Positions 1 through 8,773 of a stretch of DNA of 21,686 bases are shown in pieces. This stretch comes from CAZOHC01 sp964579845 (GTDB taxonomy: Bacteria; Patescibacteriota; Microgenomatia; Levybacterales; UBA12049). Under the pieces are notes generated by a model. That model was not told where the DNA came from, did not search any database, and was given only the letters and a program-made list of their open reading frames with translations. The position numbers were made by a program, and so were the translations under genes. The stretch's first letter is position 1; each line of letters opens with the position of its first letter. The DNA is taken from NCBI GenBank assembly GCA_964579845.1, contig CAZOHC010000018.1, forward strand, positions 1 to 21,686, given 5' to 3'.

Positions 1-1041
1 TATATGGATGATGCCGTTATCAACCACAGTAAAGTCTCCGTCAATGATGTCTTCTTCCAGTCCTGCAGCAGAGGTTATAATTTTAAATGTTGATGCAGGA
101 GGATATGTTCCGGCAATTGCTCTATTCAGTAACGGTTGGTTCTGTCCGTCAAGCAGAATATCACTAACTTTCGTATAAGCACTCTCTGAGGCAGGTTTAT
201 AGCCGGAATCAAGCGTAAAGAGATTCGGATCAAATGAAGGTTTTGACACCATACTGAGGATTTCTCCGTGTGGTGTAGAGACAATGGCTGACCCTTTCAC
301 TACCTCACGCATTGCAGCATAAACAGCCTCCTGCAGTTCTGCATCAATAGTAAGCGTGATGTCTCTGCCTGACGTCGGTTCTGTTTGGCCAAGCGTCCTC
401 ACCGGAGTACCCATTGCATCGACCTCAATCAGCTGTTTCCCGTTTTCCCCTTTCAATACTTCCTCATATCGCTGCTCGATGCCGTCTTTTCCGATAAGAT
501 CAGTCGGATCATAATGACTGTATGCAGTGTCCTTCATCTGATTTTCTGATATCTGACCGATATACCCGATTACATGACTGAGTGCCTCTTTATATGGATA
601 TTGACGAAGTGAATCGACCTCAATCCCCCGTTCTCCTTTCGCAATTCGTGAGACTGCCTCATCATGATTGAGAAAAATAACTGTGGCTGCCTCACTGGCT
701 GAATTTTTCTCAACTTTCCTGAACCCCGGCAGATTGTAAACTAACGGGGTACCGTTGCGATCCATGATGATACCTCTAGGCGCATGGATAAGTTTCGTTC
801 GTATCCTGTTGGAATCTGAAAGCGAACGATAATATTCTCCGTTAACTACTTGAATACTGATGAGCCGAAGTAAGAGAATCAGCGAAAAACAACCAGCAAT
901 GACAAGCAACGTTAGAGAGCGAAAGGTAAAAACCCGCTCTTTATAATGCCGATGCTTCACTTTTTCTGTTCTGATATGATCACCGAACGCGTATCCTATT
1001 TTCATATTGTTTCGAAGACTCGTCTTCTCATCACAGATCAT
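1..1041 (-). CDS. mrdA: Penicillin-binding protein 2 (peptidoglycan transpeptidase), C-terminal part outside window
   Basis: Elongation-specific class B PBP that cross-links peptidoglycan with the MreBCD/RodA machinery at the cell membrane. Reading the minus strand gives a short cytoplasmic tail, one membrane segment (around LTLLVIAGCFSLILLLRLI), a PBP dimerisation region (APRGIIMDRNG, then VIGYIG, GKDGIEQRYEEVLKG) and the start of the transpeptidase domain. The active-site SxxK is the STFK of YPPASTFK, with the Ser codon at 91-93. The later SxN and KTG motifs lie beyond the edge. I chose the ATG at 1041, which overlaps the mreD stop as TAATG and implies translational coupling. A second in-frame ATG at 1005 (MKIGYAFGDH) is a plausible alternative. 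Last visible gene of the mreBCD operon; rodA may follow outside the window. Identification is secure, start less so. Confidence 0.92.
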   Translation of the reverse strand, partial: MICDEKTSLRNNMKIGYAFGDHIRTEKVKHRHYKERVFTFRSLTLLVIAGCFSLILLLRLISIQVVNGEYYRSLSDSNRIRTKLIHAPRGIIMDRNGTPLVYNLPGFRKVEKNSASEAATVIFLNHDEAVSRIAKGERGIEVDSLRQYPYKEALSHVIGYIGQISENQMKDTAYSHYDPTDLIGKDGIEQRYEEVLKGENGKQLIEVDAMGTPVRTLGQTEPTSGRDITLTIDAELQEAVYAAMREVVKGSAIVSTPHGEILSMVSKPSFDPNLFTLDSGYKPASESAYTKVSDILLDGQNQPLLNRAIAGTYPPASTFKIITSAAGLEEDIIDGDFTVVDNGIIHI

Positions 1042-1469
1042 TACACTCGTTGAAATCCGTCATCTGCTGAGGTTCTGTTAAGCGATGTATAGACAGCAAA
1101 CGCTGTGGCTGCAATGACCGTACTGACAACGCCTTGGATGAGGACGCCGGATTCACCCATGAGCAACAAGTATCCGATACTGCCGAAGAAAGAAGCGATA
1201 ATGACGAACGGCATTGTTGCTGTTTCATATTTTCGCTGATAAAGAAGTATGAGAAAGAGAAACGTTACAAAGAAAAGACTTGAAAACCCGATCGGTCGGA
1301 ACGAGAATACATCTAAAATTATGCCGGATAAGAAAGCGAGCGGAAAAATCCATTCTTGGCGCTTCATTACCATCAGGCACAGCAAAAAAATCAACGCAAC
1401 GGGAAGCGTTGTCAACACTCCCTCGAAGATAATCATGAGCATAAAGAGTATCCAAGATAAGAAACGCAT
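1041..1469 (-). CDS. mreD: Rod shape-determining membrane protein MreD
   Basis: Predicted integral membrane partner of MreC in the elongasome. The 142 residues are almost wholly hydrophobic, with about five membrane segments (for example FLSWILFMLMIIFEGVLTTL, LIFLLCLMV, FFVTFLFLILLYQ). Length and topology match MreD, a family of low sequence conservation, so its place between mreC and mrdA carries much of the call. A GAGGA lies 9 nt before the ATG, so this internal operon gene has a Shine-Dalgarno site, unlike mreC and mreB. It follows mreC after 43 nt, and its stop overlaps the mrdA start (TAATG). Confidence 0.88.
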   Translation of the reverse strand: MRFLSWILFMLMIIFEGVLTTLPVALIFLLCLMVMKRQEWIFPLAFLSGIILDVFSFRPIGFSSLFFVTFLFLILLYQRKYETATMPFVIIASFFGSIGYLLLMGESGVLIQGVVSTVIAATAFAVYTSLNRTSADDGFQRV

Positions 1470-1512
1470 AGAAATAAGTCCTCAGCTATGTGGTGATGGT
1501 ATGTATTAGCTA

Positions 1513-2310
1513 TCACTCGCCGCTTTTTATAATAAAAACCATGTCTAACCGCGAGAAATCTACCAAACTCGTAACCTCTGCCGTTTGGAAAAGATCACTG
1601 GCTTTCTTTTCTACGGACTTTATTTTACCGATAACTAAATCCGGAGGATAGCCGCTGCCTGCCAGGTCTTCGTCTCCTTTTGTGACAACGATATCTCCTT
1701 CTTCCAGCGTATCTGAGAGCACGACATTTTCAAGCATTAACATACCGTTTCCGTTTCCTTTTATAATGCCTAAAGCATTTGTTTTATTTGTTTTAGCTGT
1801 TACGGACTGATCTGGGTGAGAGATAAGAGCGATTAATGAACGGTTTTCCGTAACTTGTGAGACAGTCCCCACCACATTGTTCGTGACGAGAACCGACTGT
1901 CCGACCCGCACACCCTGGAGACTTCCTTTATCGATTATAATTTCTTCAGGGAGCGACACGCCTGGAAGAAATGTCTTCATGCCGATCACATTTGCAGGAA
2001 GCAACTCGCCCGGTGCGAGGATATCCAGATCATATTGATCACGAAGCGCACTCGCTTCTCTAGCGAGTTCCGTCTGGTCAACAATTTGCTTCGCCAATGA
2101 TTGATTTTCCTCTTCAAGCCGTACCTGTTTCCCTGAATGATAAATCAGTCCGCCGAACGTACCGTAGAGAGTTTTCTGAAGCGGAAACGTTACCTGTTCA
2201 ACGACGTGAATAGTGAATGGAGAGAGCTGTTGCCGAAAGAGAAAAAGGAGTATCAGTGATCCGATAAAAAAAAGTGAGAAGACAGTGAGCAAACCCGTAC
2301 GTTTTTGCAT
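1513..2310 (-). CDS. mreC: Rod shape-determining protein MreC
   Basis: Bitopic elongasome scaffold that binds PBP2 and MreD outside the membrane. The 265 residues show an N-terminal membrane anchor (about residues 7-28, LLTVFSLFFIGSLILLFLF), a helical coiled-coil stretch (about 60-95, EEENQSLAKQIVDQTELA) and the two-lobed beta domain (IIDKGSLQGVRVGQSVLV, then VVTKGDEDLAGSGYPPDLVIG), which is diagnostic for MreC. Length is normal. It has its own promoter (TTGTCT, 17 bp, TACAAT) with only 6 nt between the -10 and the ATG, so it can be made from a leaderless transcript as well as from mreB read-through. It ends with TGA followed directly by TAG. Confidence 0.95.
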   Translation of the reverse strand: MQKRTGLLTVFSLFFIGSLILLFLFRQQLSPFTIHVVEQVTFPLQKTLYGTFGGLIYHSGKQVRLEEENQSLAKQIVDQTELAREASALRDQYDLDILAPGELLPANVIGMKTFLPGVSLPEEIIIDKGSLQGVRVGQSVLVTNNVVGTVSQVTENRSLIALISHPDQSVTAKTNKTNALGIIKGNGNGMLMLENVVLSDTLEEGDIVVTKGDEDLAGSGYPPDLVIGKIKSVEKKASDLFQTAEVTSLVDFSRLDMVFIIKSGE

Positions 2311-2316
2311 GCACCT

Positions 2317-2345
2317 ATTGTAGCCACTCCAACGAGCAAAGACAA
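2317..2345 (-). promoter_or_regulatory. Promoter of mreC (leaderless type)
   Basis: On the minus strand, TTGTCT at 2345-2340 and TACAAT at 2322-2317 are separated by 17 bp. The ATG of mreC begins 6 nt after the -10, so the expected transcript begins at or next to the start codon. Hexamer matches are 4/6 and 5/6. Confidence 0.6.
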
Positions 2346-2393
2346 GTGAAAACTTAAACCCAAAAAGTTACAATGTAAAAATAATGAGGAGAT

Positions 2394-3497
2394 TTATGTC
2401 AGTCCACCGGTAACTTTTACTCTGGAGAGAATAGAGTCATCTTCAAGCACCTTCCCTGCTCCCCGGGCAACGGTTGTTAACGAGTCGTCAGAAACGACAA
2501 CAGGCATCTTTGTCCGCTCAACGATTAATTGGTCAAGTCCTTTCAAATTTGCCCCTCCGCCGGTAAGAAAAATACCATGTTCCAGTATATCTGAGATGAG
2601 CTCAGGAGGTGATTCTTCAATAACATCAGCGATCGCCTCAACTATTTCAGTCACGACCGGAGCGAGTGCTTCTCGTACTTCTGATTCTGTAATACGAAGC
2701 GTTCTCGGCAGTCCGGTCTCCAGATCCCGGCCGCGAACGATCATCATCCTCTCTTTACTGGTTTCGTTCTTTTCATCCTCAACTTTTGACTTCTGACTTT
2801 TAGCTTTTGAACTTTTTTCATACGCACTGCCGACTTTTATTTTCAGCTCTTCTCCTGTCCGCTCACCTAGAAGCAGCCCGTGTTTTAGCCGAATATAATG
2901 CAGGATTGCAGCATCCATATCATCACCGGCAACTTTTAGTGATTTCCCGACAACGATACCTCCGAGCGAAATGACAGCCATTTCTGTCGTACCCCCGCCG
3001 ATATCAACGACCATGACACCTTTTGACTGGAAGACAGAGATATTTCCTCCGATTGCGGCTGCCATCGGCTCTTCAATCAAAAAAGCCTCTCGAGCCCCTG
3101 CCTGCAGGGCAGCTTCCCAGACAGCACGCCTCTGGACCTCAGTAACAGCTGAAGGAATACCGATAACAACCCGTGGCCGGGCGAGAAGTGTGGGAAAAAT
3201 ATTTCCTGATTCATGTACTTGCTTGATATATGCAGAAATCATCGCTGCCGTCGCATCATAATCAGCGATAATCCCACCACGAAGCGGCCTTACCGTAACA
3301 ATCGTCTGTGGAGTCTTTCCGACCATTTTTTTCGCTTCCGTTCCGATTGCGATAACTTTTTTCGTCTTTTTCTGCATCGCGACGACTGACGGTTCACGAA
3401 TAACGATCCCTTTTCCTTTCACCCAAACAAGCGTGTTCGCAGTACCGAGGTCTATACCGATGTCGTGAGAGAAGAAACTGAAGAACTTATTAAGCAT
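2394..3497 (-). CDS. mreB: Rod shape-determining actin homologue MreB, with a low-complexity insertion
   Basis: Bacterial actin that forms membrane-associated filaments and directs lateral wall synthesis. Actin-fold nucleotide motifs are present: phosphate 1 IGIDLGTANT (residues 13-22), phosphate 2 VDIGGGTTE (164-172) and the adenosine motif LTGGGANLKG (311-320). The N-terminus MLNKFFSFF is a plausible amphipathic membrane-binding helix. At 367 residues it is longer than usual (about 335-347). The excess is a Lys/Ser/Glu-rich segment at residues about 227-250 (KSSKAKSQKSKVEDEK), in the strand region before VRGRDLETGLP, encoded by degenerate 7-bp repeats. First gene of the mreBCD-mrdA operon. 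A -10-like TAGAAT lies 13 nt before the ATG and no Shine-Dalgarno is seen. Confidence 0.97.
   Translation of the reverse strand: MLNKFFSFFSHDIGIDLGTANTLVWVKGKGIVIREPSVVAMQKKTKKVIAIGTEAKKMVGKTPQTIVTVRPLRGGIIADYDATAAMISAYIKQVHESGNIFPTLLARPRVVIGIPSAVTEVQRRAVWEAALQAGAREAFLIEEPMAAAIGGNISVFQSKGVMVVDIGGGTTEMAVISLGGIVVGKSLKVAGDDMDAAILHYIRLKHGLLLGERTGEELKIKVGSAYEKSSKAKSQKSKVEDEKNETSKERMMIVRGRDLETGLPRTLRITESEVREALAPVVTEIVEAIADVIEESPPELISDILEHGIFLTGGGANLKGLDQLIVERTKMPVVVSDDSLTTVARGAGKVLEDDSILSRVKVTGGLT
2781..2818 (-). repeat. Degenerate 7-bp tandem repeat inside mreB
   Basis: The plus strand reads as imperfect heptads of the form CTTTTGA / CTTCTGA / CTTTTAG / CTTTTGA. On the coding strand they encode the basic KSSKAKSQKSKV stretch of the MreB insertion. 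The unit resembles the TGACTAA heptads found after fmt. Confidence 0.6.
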
Positions 3498-3510
3498 AAA
3501 TTACTAAACC

Positions 3511-3516
3511 ATTCTA
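3511..3516 (-). promoter_or_regulatory. -10 element of the mreB promoter
   Basis: TAGAAT on the minus strand (5/6 to consensus) ends 13 nt before the mreB ATG. The best -35 is weak (CTGGCA-like at 18 bp). A perfect TATAAT also occurs further upstream (3544-3549), but no good -35 was found for it. Confidence 0.4.
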
Positions 3517-3601
3517 CCAACTCGCCACAAGCATTGCCAGCATTATATTCGAGTACCCGGAATACATATAGACAACGTGATTGACAGAAGCGATTGGATA
3601 T

Positions 3602-5716
3602 TTAGGCTGCGAAACGTAAGAGTTCTCTTGCTTGCTTGCTTGCGATTTCGAATCGTGATCCACCTAAATTACCTTTAAAGCGAGTGGTAAATTTTCGAAG
3701 TTCTTTAACAAAATTTGATGCTTCTAATTTATCTCGCAAAACGATAGGATCTGAGAGATTATTTCTTTCATCACTCGAAAGATACTGCATGAAGTCTTTT
3801 ACCATATGTGGATTGGTTCCCATAACCTCTTCCATAAAGACCTTTATAACAGCAATCGGAATTACATCAGATTGTTTTGAAAGACTATTGATGTTTTCAA
3901 CTATTTCATTCATTACAATTTTTGAGCATGCGCTCTCGATTGCCTGAGGAGTGTACTCAACAACAGTTTCTCCATTTTCGTTCTGACTTTCTCTTTGGAA
4001 TTTAGGACGCCAAGCAACAGTATGCTCCACTAAAGGCTTTAATTCTTCCGGTAGTTTATATTCGTCTCTAAACTCTTCCCATGTATGCCAGGGTGTTTCA
4101 ACTTCAATTTCTTTCACCTCTTCTTCACTCACTTCCGCCTGAGCTTTCTCGCTCACATTATTTTTATTTGACACATGTAGAACATCATCTAATGAAACAT
4201 TGATTTTTACTTCTAATCCGTCTACATCTATAATCTGAGCAGGACCCGAGTCCCCATGTTCATCAGGATGGCTCTGCGTAGATGAACTTGTTGGTTCAAT
4301 TGCAGTCATATTGACGATATCCGTGAACAGTACCGGTCGATTTTTCTCTGAGCTTCCTTCATCGAGAAAATCAACTACATATGCAATCTTTTCAGGATTT
4401 TCTTCATCAAGCCGCAACACTCGACCTGCCCGCTGTTCTGCAATAACGATTGACTTCGTCGGTCGAAGATTCAAGCATACACTAGCTTGTTTCTCGTTAA
4501 ATCCCTCGATCAATAAGTCTGCATTACATAACATTTTAATTTTCCCCTCCTTATAGTCTCGAAGAATTTCTTCACGAACCTTCTCTGAAGTCTCCCCACT
4601 AATAACTGCAGCCGATATTCCTTGTTCGTTAAACTCACTAGCCAACGCTCTGGCATGATCAACTCCGACACAATACGCTACACCAGTCTTTCCTGATAAT
4701 TCTGGTCTGCTTTTGTATACTTCGACAGCTGCCTGATTTCTACCTTGGATGTTTACAGCTCGTTCGAGCTCTGTCTGGTTATATTCGCCATCATTGACTG
4801 AGACATTACTAAGATCAAGTGAGGTCTCGACAATATATGGAATAAACGGGGCAATGATTCCTTCATTTGCTGCTTCCTCTATTGATTTAGCATAGATTTC
4901 ATGTTCCAACAGTTTAGAAACTTGTTTCTCTTCATTAAATTTCGGTGTGGCAGTAAACCCTAACTTAATAGAATGAGTAAATTTCCTCACTGCTTCCTGT
5001 CTTTTATCTGAAAGTGCTCTATGTGCTTCATCCAGGATGAGCAATCCGTATTGTTTGGGGTCAATTTCACCAGAAGCAACTTTATTAACGAGAGAATCAT
5101 AAGTTGTAATAGTGACATGTTTACCGTGTGTGTTTGACTCTGCATAGATCTTACCCATATCCAAACTGGTCGCGAACTTCTTAACTTCCTTTCCTGCTTG
5201 ATTCACCAATATCTGTGACGGCACGACAAGTAATGTCTTCATTCTTGACGCCTCAAGAAATTCTGTGAAAAGAACTGTTTTGCCCGTGCCTGTTGGAAGC
5301 TTTATGTAACCTTCTTGCTTGCCTTCTTTCAGTGCTGATGTAATGGAGTTAAATACGTCCATTTGATAAGGTCGCAGAGTCGGTTCTCCCGGAGCTGATG
5401 ATTCATGCTGATTAATATAACGATCTAAATTTTCCTCTAAAACTCGTGAGCGGAAATTCAGGATTTCATTAACGTGGGTCGAACTGCCTCTTTCCTCTTT
5501 AGCGATAAATTGTACTGCTTTTTGGTAAACATCGAAAGCAACTGGATAATCCTTTCGAAGATCGTGCGGACTGGCAGTTAACAAATCTTTACGAAGTGTA
5601 TTTTCTGGTTCGAGCTTGATTCCAAGTATACCCTCCGCATTTTTTAACTGCTGATCTAAATAACTTTCATCATATTTTATCGTCGGATATTCCGGAATTC
5701 CTGAAAATTCAGCCAT
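3602..5716 (-). CDS. Superfamily II DEAH-box helicase of the SSL2/type III restriction-like group, unknown C-terminal domain
   Basis: ATP-dependent nucleic-acid translocase; the substrate cannot be told from sequence. N-terminal residues 1-110 are helical and unassigned. The Q-like motif LRPYQMDV (about 114-121) is followed by Walker A PTGTGKT (141-147), motif II DEAH (229-232), motif III FTATP (254-258) and the second RecA lobe with SGETSEKVREEIL and motif VI QRAGRVLR (428-435). Residues about 480-704 have a Ser/Glu-rich linker and a helical region that I do not recognise. No nuclease, methylase or specificity subunit lies beside it, so a restriction role is unsupported; an orphan repair or defence helicase is equally possible. 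A strong promoter (TTGACT, 16 bp, TATAAA) ends 7 nt before the ATG. The gene reads as more AT-rich than its neighbours, compatible with transfer. Confidence 0.9.
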   Translation of the reverse strand: MAEFSGIPEYPTIKYDESYLDQQLKNAEGILGIKLEPENTLRKDLLTASPHDLRKDYPVAFDVYQKAVQFIAKEERGSSTHVNEILNFRSRVLEENLDRYINQHESSAPGEPTLRPYQMDVFNSITSALKEGKQEGYIKLPTGTGKTVLFTEFLEASRMKTLLVVPSQILVNQAGKEVKKFATSLDMGKIYAESNTHGKHVTITTYDSLVNKVASGEIDPKQYGLLILDEAHRALSDKRQEAVRKFTHSIKLGFTATPKFNEEKQVSKLLEHEIYAKSIEEAANEGIIAPFIPYIVETSLDLSNVSVNDGEYNQTELERAVNIQGRNQAAVEVYKSRPELSGKTGVAYCVGVDHARALASEFNEQGISAAVISGETSEKVREEILRDYKEGKIKMLCNADLLIEGFNEKQASVCLNLRPTKSIVIAEQRAGRVLRLDEENPEKIAYVVDFLDEGSSEKNRPVLFTDIVNMTAIEPTSSSTQSHPDEHGDSGPAQIIDVDGLEVKINVSLDDVLHVSNKNNVSEKAQAEVSEEEVKEIEVETPWHTWEEFRDEYKLPEELKPLVEHTVAWRPKFQRESQNENGETVVEYTPQAIESACSKIVMNEIVENINSLSKQSDVIPIAVIKVFMEEVMGTNPHMVKDFMQYLSSDERNNLSDPIVLRDKLEASNFVKELRKFTTRFKGNLGGSRFEIASKQARELLRFAA

Positions 5717-5723
5717 ATATTAA

Positions 5724-5751
5724 TTTATACATAGTATCTCTCGTGAGTCAA
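5724..5751 (-). promoter_or_regulatory. Promoter of the helicase gene (leaderless type)
   Basis: On the minus strand TTGACT (5751-5746) and TATAAA (5729-5724) are separated by 16 bp. Seven nt separate the -10 from the ATG, placing the expected transcription start at the A of the start codon. Confidence 0.65.
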
Positions 5752-5786
5752 ATTAAAGAAGTCTGTTCAGTTTTTATGTAGCATGT

Positions 5787-5792
5787 TACAAT
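5787..5792 (+). promoter_or_regulatory. -10 element for the O-antigen ligase-like gene (leaderless type)
   Basis: TACAAT (5/6) ends 7 nt before the ATG at 5800. No Shine-Dalgarno lies between them and the -35 is poorly matched. It is arranged back to back with the helicase promoter in an 83-bp intergenic region. Confidence 0.5.
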
Positions 5793-5799
5793 TAACCTC

Positions 5800-8076
5800 A
5801 TGAGAGATACCTTTATCCACTGGTGCGACAGAGTGATCCGCTACGGGATATATGCACTGTTTTTCTTTGTTCCTCTGATCGTCACGAACACCACATCAGA
5901 ACTCTATGAGTTAAATAAAATGTGGTTCACCTGGGAAGTTACTATTTTTATCGTCGCTGCTTGGGTCTCGAAAATGATTCTCCAGGGAAAGTTCTCCGTC
6001 CAACGAACACCGCTTGATATTCCGATACTACTTTTCCTCCTCTCACAAATCATCTCTACTGTTATCTCGATTGACCCGCATACGTCATTCTGGGGATACT
6101 ATTCGCGATTTAACGGAGGGCTACTGTCGACCATAACGTATAGCGTCCTGTACTACGCCGTCGCAACGAATCTGAGAAAAGAGCATATTCTGAATATCCT
6201 CAAAGTAACGCTTGCCTCCGCTCTCATCGTCGCGCTGTGGGGACTACCCTCGCACTTCGGAAAAGATCCGACCTGTTTGTTATTCCGAGGAAGCCTGGAT
6301 GTTGAGTGCTGGACAGATGCATTTAAACCGACGATCAGAATCTTCTCAACCCTCGGCCAACCAGCTTGGATGTCTGCGTATATGAATATCGTCATTCCGG
6401 TTGCAACAGCATTTTCGCTGCTCCTGCTTCCGATATTTTCCAAAAAACAGCCCGAACTATCCCAGACAGAGCGAAATGAATCAGCCGTAATGTCATATAT
6501 TACGTCCAAAAATTTCCTCATTCCGGCGATATTCGTCATACTCTTTTTTATCTGTTTAATCTTTACAAATACCAGAGCAGGCATTATCGCGTTTTGGCTC
6601 GGTAATGTCGTTTTCTGGCTCACACTGTTTATCAAACGATACTTTACACTCAAAACATTTTTCTCCCTTGCGTTGCTGTTTAATAGTATGTTTCTTCTCG
6701 CACACTTTTTTTTCGGAACATCATTCGCACAACTTGATGCATACACACTTCCCGCACTGACAACACGCGAGCAGACACAATCACCACCACAAACTGCCGA
6801 GACAGCAGTGCAAGATGCACCGGGAGGAGGAACAGACTCAGGGAAGATCCGCCAGATAGTCTGGCAGGGAGCGATTGATGTTTGGAAGGCAAACCCTATC
6901 TTCGGCTCAGGCGTCGAGACTTTCGCCTATTCGTATTACCTTCACCGGCCGGCCGATCATAATCTGACATCAGAATGGGACTATCTCTACAATAAAGCGC
7001 ATAATGAATACTTAAACTACCTCGCGACAACCGGCAGTTTCGGACTTGTTACCTACGTACTTCTTCTCGGAGTCTTCTTATTCATTACTCTTAGATATCT
7101 ACTGAAGAAGAAATCACTAAACGGAACATGGCTTATTACTCTCTCACTCGTTACGTCCTATATCACGATCCTGGTCACGAATTTCTTCGGATTTTCAGTT
7201 GTTATTACGAATCTCTATTTATTCCTCATCCCTGTCTTTATTTTCATTCTTGAACCGGAGTTACTCAAGAAAAAGCCGGTAGATGCAGCTAACAAGCCAA
7301 CGAATATTAGAGAAGAGATTTCGGGCCTACAATGGACAGGTGTAACATTTACTGCATTTATCGGCGTGTTTTTACTGTTAATGTTCATGCGATTTTGGTA
7401 TGCAGATAAGGCATACGCTCTGGGAAGTAACCTCAGTAATGTTCAGGAATATCAACAAGCATATCTCAGTTTAGGTGAAGCTGTGAATCTTCGTCCGTCA
7501 GAGCCGGTATTCAGAGATGAGTTCGCACTCAACAATGCGATGATCGCGACCTTATTGCTCATTCAAGAGGCAGAAGCAACACCTTCAGCTGAGACTATCC
7601 AACAGGCACAGATATTATCCGAACAATCGATTACGATTAGTAATGAGCTCGTGACAGATCATCCGAACAATATTACGTTCTGGAAAAATCGAGTTCGCTT
7701 ATTCTACACATTGACACAGGCTGACAGAAAATTCCTCCCTTATGCCATCGACGCAGTCGAACAGGTAAGAACCCTCGCGCCGACTGATGCGAAAGTTATG
7801 TATAACCTCGGCGCACTCTATCAGGAGAATAATAACCCGGAAAAGTCCGCAGAGACGCTCGAGAAAACAATCCTGCTCAAGCCTGACTATCGAGATGCGT
7901 ACTTCGCACTAGCTCTTGCCTACAACGAGATGGCAGTTGATGAAAATAATGTTGTGGTTAATCCAGACATGAGGAAAAAAGCAATCAGACAACTCGAATT
8001 TATTCTGGACAGATTATCACCGAATGATACTGAGGCAATAGAAACACTCTCCGCATGGCAAAATACAGGACAGTAA
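5800..8076 (+). CDS. O-antigen ligase/polymerase (Wzy_C-like) membrane protein with C-terminal TPR region
   Basis: Likely transfers or polymerises lipid-linked glycans on the outer face of the membrane, since the family uses undecaprenyl-PP-linked donors. About ten membrane segments fill residues 1-520. The family signature is the large outside loop with GSGVETFAYSYYLHRP and NKAHNEYLNYLATTGSFGL (about residues 366-417), including the conserved His of AHNEYL. Residues about 525-758 are soluble and contain TPR-like repeats, clearest at MYNLGALYQENNNPEKSAE and AYFALALAYNEMA. Such ligase-TPR fusions are common in this superfamily (PglL/WaaL-like proteins), and the acceptor could be lipid, S-layer or pilin. 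At 758 residues it is long because of the TPR tail. Monocistronic; def has its own promoter downstream. The exact reaction is inference. Confidence 0.85.
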   Translation: MRDTFIHWCDRVIRYGIYALFFFVPLIVTNTTSELYELNKMWFTWEVTIFIVAAWVSKMILQGKFSVQRTPLDIPILLFLLSQIISTVISIDPHTSFWGYYSRFNGGLLSTITYSVLYYAVATNLRKEHILNILKVTLASALIVALWGLPSHFGKDPTCLLFRGSLDVECWTDAFKPTIRIFSTLGQPAWMSAYMNIVIPVATAFSLLLLPIFSKKQPELSQTERNESAVMSYITSKNFLIPAIFVILFFICLIFTNTRAGIIAFWLGNVVFWLTLFIKRYFTLKTFFSLALLFNSMFLLAHFFFGTSFAQLDAYTLPALTTREQTQSPPQTAETAVQDAPGGGTDSGKIRQIVWQGAIDVWKANPIFGSGVETFAYSYYLHRPADHNLTSEWDYLYNKAHNEYLNYLATTGSFGLVTYVLLLGVFLFITLRYLLKKKSLNGTWLITLSLVTSYITILVTNFFGFSVVITNLYLFLIPVFIFILEPELLKKKPVDAANKPTNIREEISGLQWTGVTFTAFIGVFLLLMFMRFWYADKAYALGSNLSNVQEYQQAYLSLGEAVNLRPSEPVFRDEFALNNAMIATLLLIQEAEATPSAETIQQAQILSEQSITISNELVTDHPNNITFWKNRVRLFYTLTQADRKFLPYAIDAVEQVRTLAPTDAKVMYNLGALYQENNNPEKSAETLEKTILLKPDYRDAYFALALAYNEMAVDENNVVVNPDMRKKAIRQLEFILDRLSPNDTEAIETLSAWQNTGQ

Positions 8077-8093
8077 GTTCCCTCTACGATTTG

Positions 8094-8122
8094 TTTACTT
8101 ATCAGGATGTATATCTTATAAT
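8094..8122 (+). promoter_or_regulatory. Promoter of def
   Basis: TTTACT (8094-8099), 17 bp, perfect TATAAT (8117-8122). The start codon at 8145 lies 22 nt after the -10, giving a leader of about 15 nt without a Shine-Dalgarno. The promoter lies downstream of the longer in-frame ATG at 8055, which argues against that start. Confidence 0.65.
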
Positions 8123-8144
8123 TCAAAATTACCATCACACGACT

Positions 8145-8702
8145 ATGTTAAAAATTGTTCAGGCACCGGCACCTGTCCTCGCCGAGAAAGCAAAGAAAAT
8201 CGAAACTATTGATACCGCTACTCAGAAATTAATCAAAGAGATGATTAAGACGCTTGAGGCTGCTACAGATCCGGAAGGAGTCGGACTGGCTGCCCCGCAG
8301 GTCGGTAAATCCGTCAGGCTGTTTATCGTCAAAGAAACTCCTACTTCTGAAGTCATGGTATGTATCAACCCGGAAATCAAATCACTAAAGAATAAACCGC
8401 CGGTAAAAACGAAAAACGGAAAGAACGCAAAAAAGTCAGTAAAACTTGAAGGATGTCTCTCACTTCAGGATGTCTGGGGTGTTGTAAATCGTGCCGATGA
8501 AGTCGTACTCTCCTATACAGATGAAAAAGGTGACCATCACAAAAAAACATTTACCGGCTTTTTAGCAGTTATCATTCAACATGAATTTGATCATATTGAA
8601 GGAATTCTTTTCCCAAGACGCGTCCTTGAGCAAAATGAAAAACTATACAAAGCATCAAAAGATTCGTCAGGTGAGTTAGTTTTCGAAGAACTATCCCTTT
8701 AG
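8145..8702 (+). CDS. def: Peptide deformylase
   Basis: Metalloenzyme that removes the N-formyl group from nascent proteins. All three motifs are present: GVGLAAPQVG (residues 45-54), EGCLS (102-106) and QHEFDH (145-150), where Cys104 and the two His bind the metal and Glu147 is catalytic. A Lys-rich segment (KNKPPVKTKNGKNAKKSVK, about 82-100) sits just before the second motif and looks like an insertion relative to the usual form. I chose ATG 8145 because MLKIVQAPAPVL is the family N-terminus and the upstream ATG at 8055 overlaps the previous gene and lies before the promoter. Followed by fmt, the reciprocal enzyme of the formylation cycle, 71 nt downstream with its own promoter. Confidence 0.96.
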   Translation: MLKIVQAPAPVLAEKAKKIETIDTATQKLIKEMIKTLEAATDPEGVGLAAPQVGKSVRLFIVKETPTSEVMVCINPEIKSLKNKPPVKTKNGKNAKKSVKLEGCLSLQDVWGVVNRADEVVLSYTDEKGDHHKKTFTGFLAVIIQHEFDHIEGILFPRRVLEQNEKLYKASKDSSGELVFEELSL

Positions 8703-8732
8703 TTCACGGGATGTATGGTTCACGTACATCTT

Positions 8733-8761
8733 TTTATATTTATTACATCTTACATTATAAT
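8733..8761 (+). promoter_or_regulatory. Promoter of fmt (near-leaderless)
   Basis: TTTATA (8733-8738), 17 bp, perfect TATAAT (8756-8761). ATG 8774 follows the -10 after 12 nt, leaving a leader of about 5 nt and no Shine-Dalgarno. Confidence 0.55.
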
Positions 8762-8773
8762 TCTTACATCGAC

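Noticed and set aside
8055..8144. Longer in-frame start for peptide deformylase at 8055
   Set aside because: It overlaps the previous gene, adds 30 residues absent from the family, and the TTTACT/TATAAT promoter lies after it.
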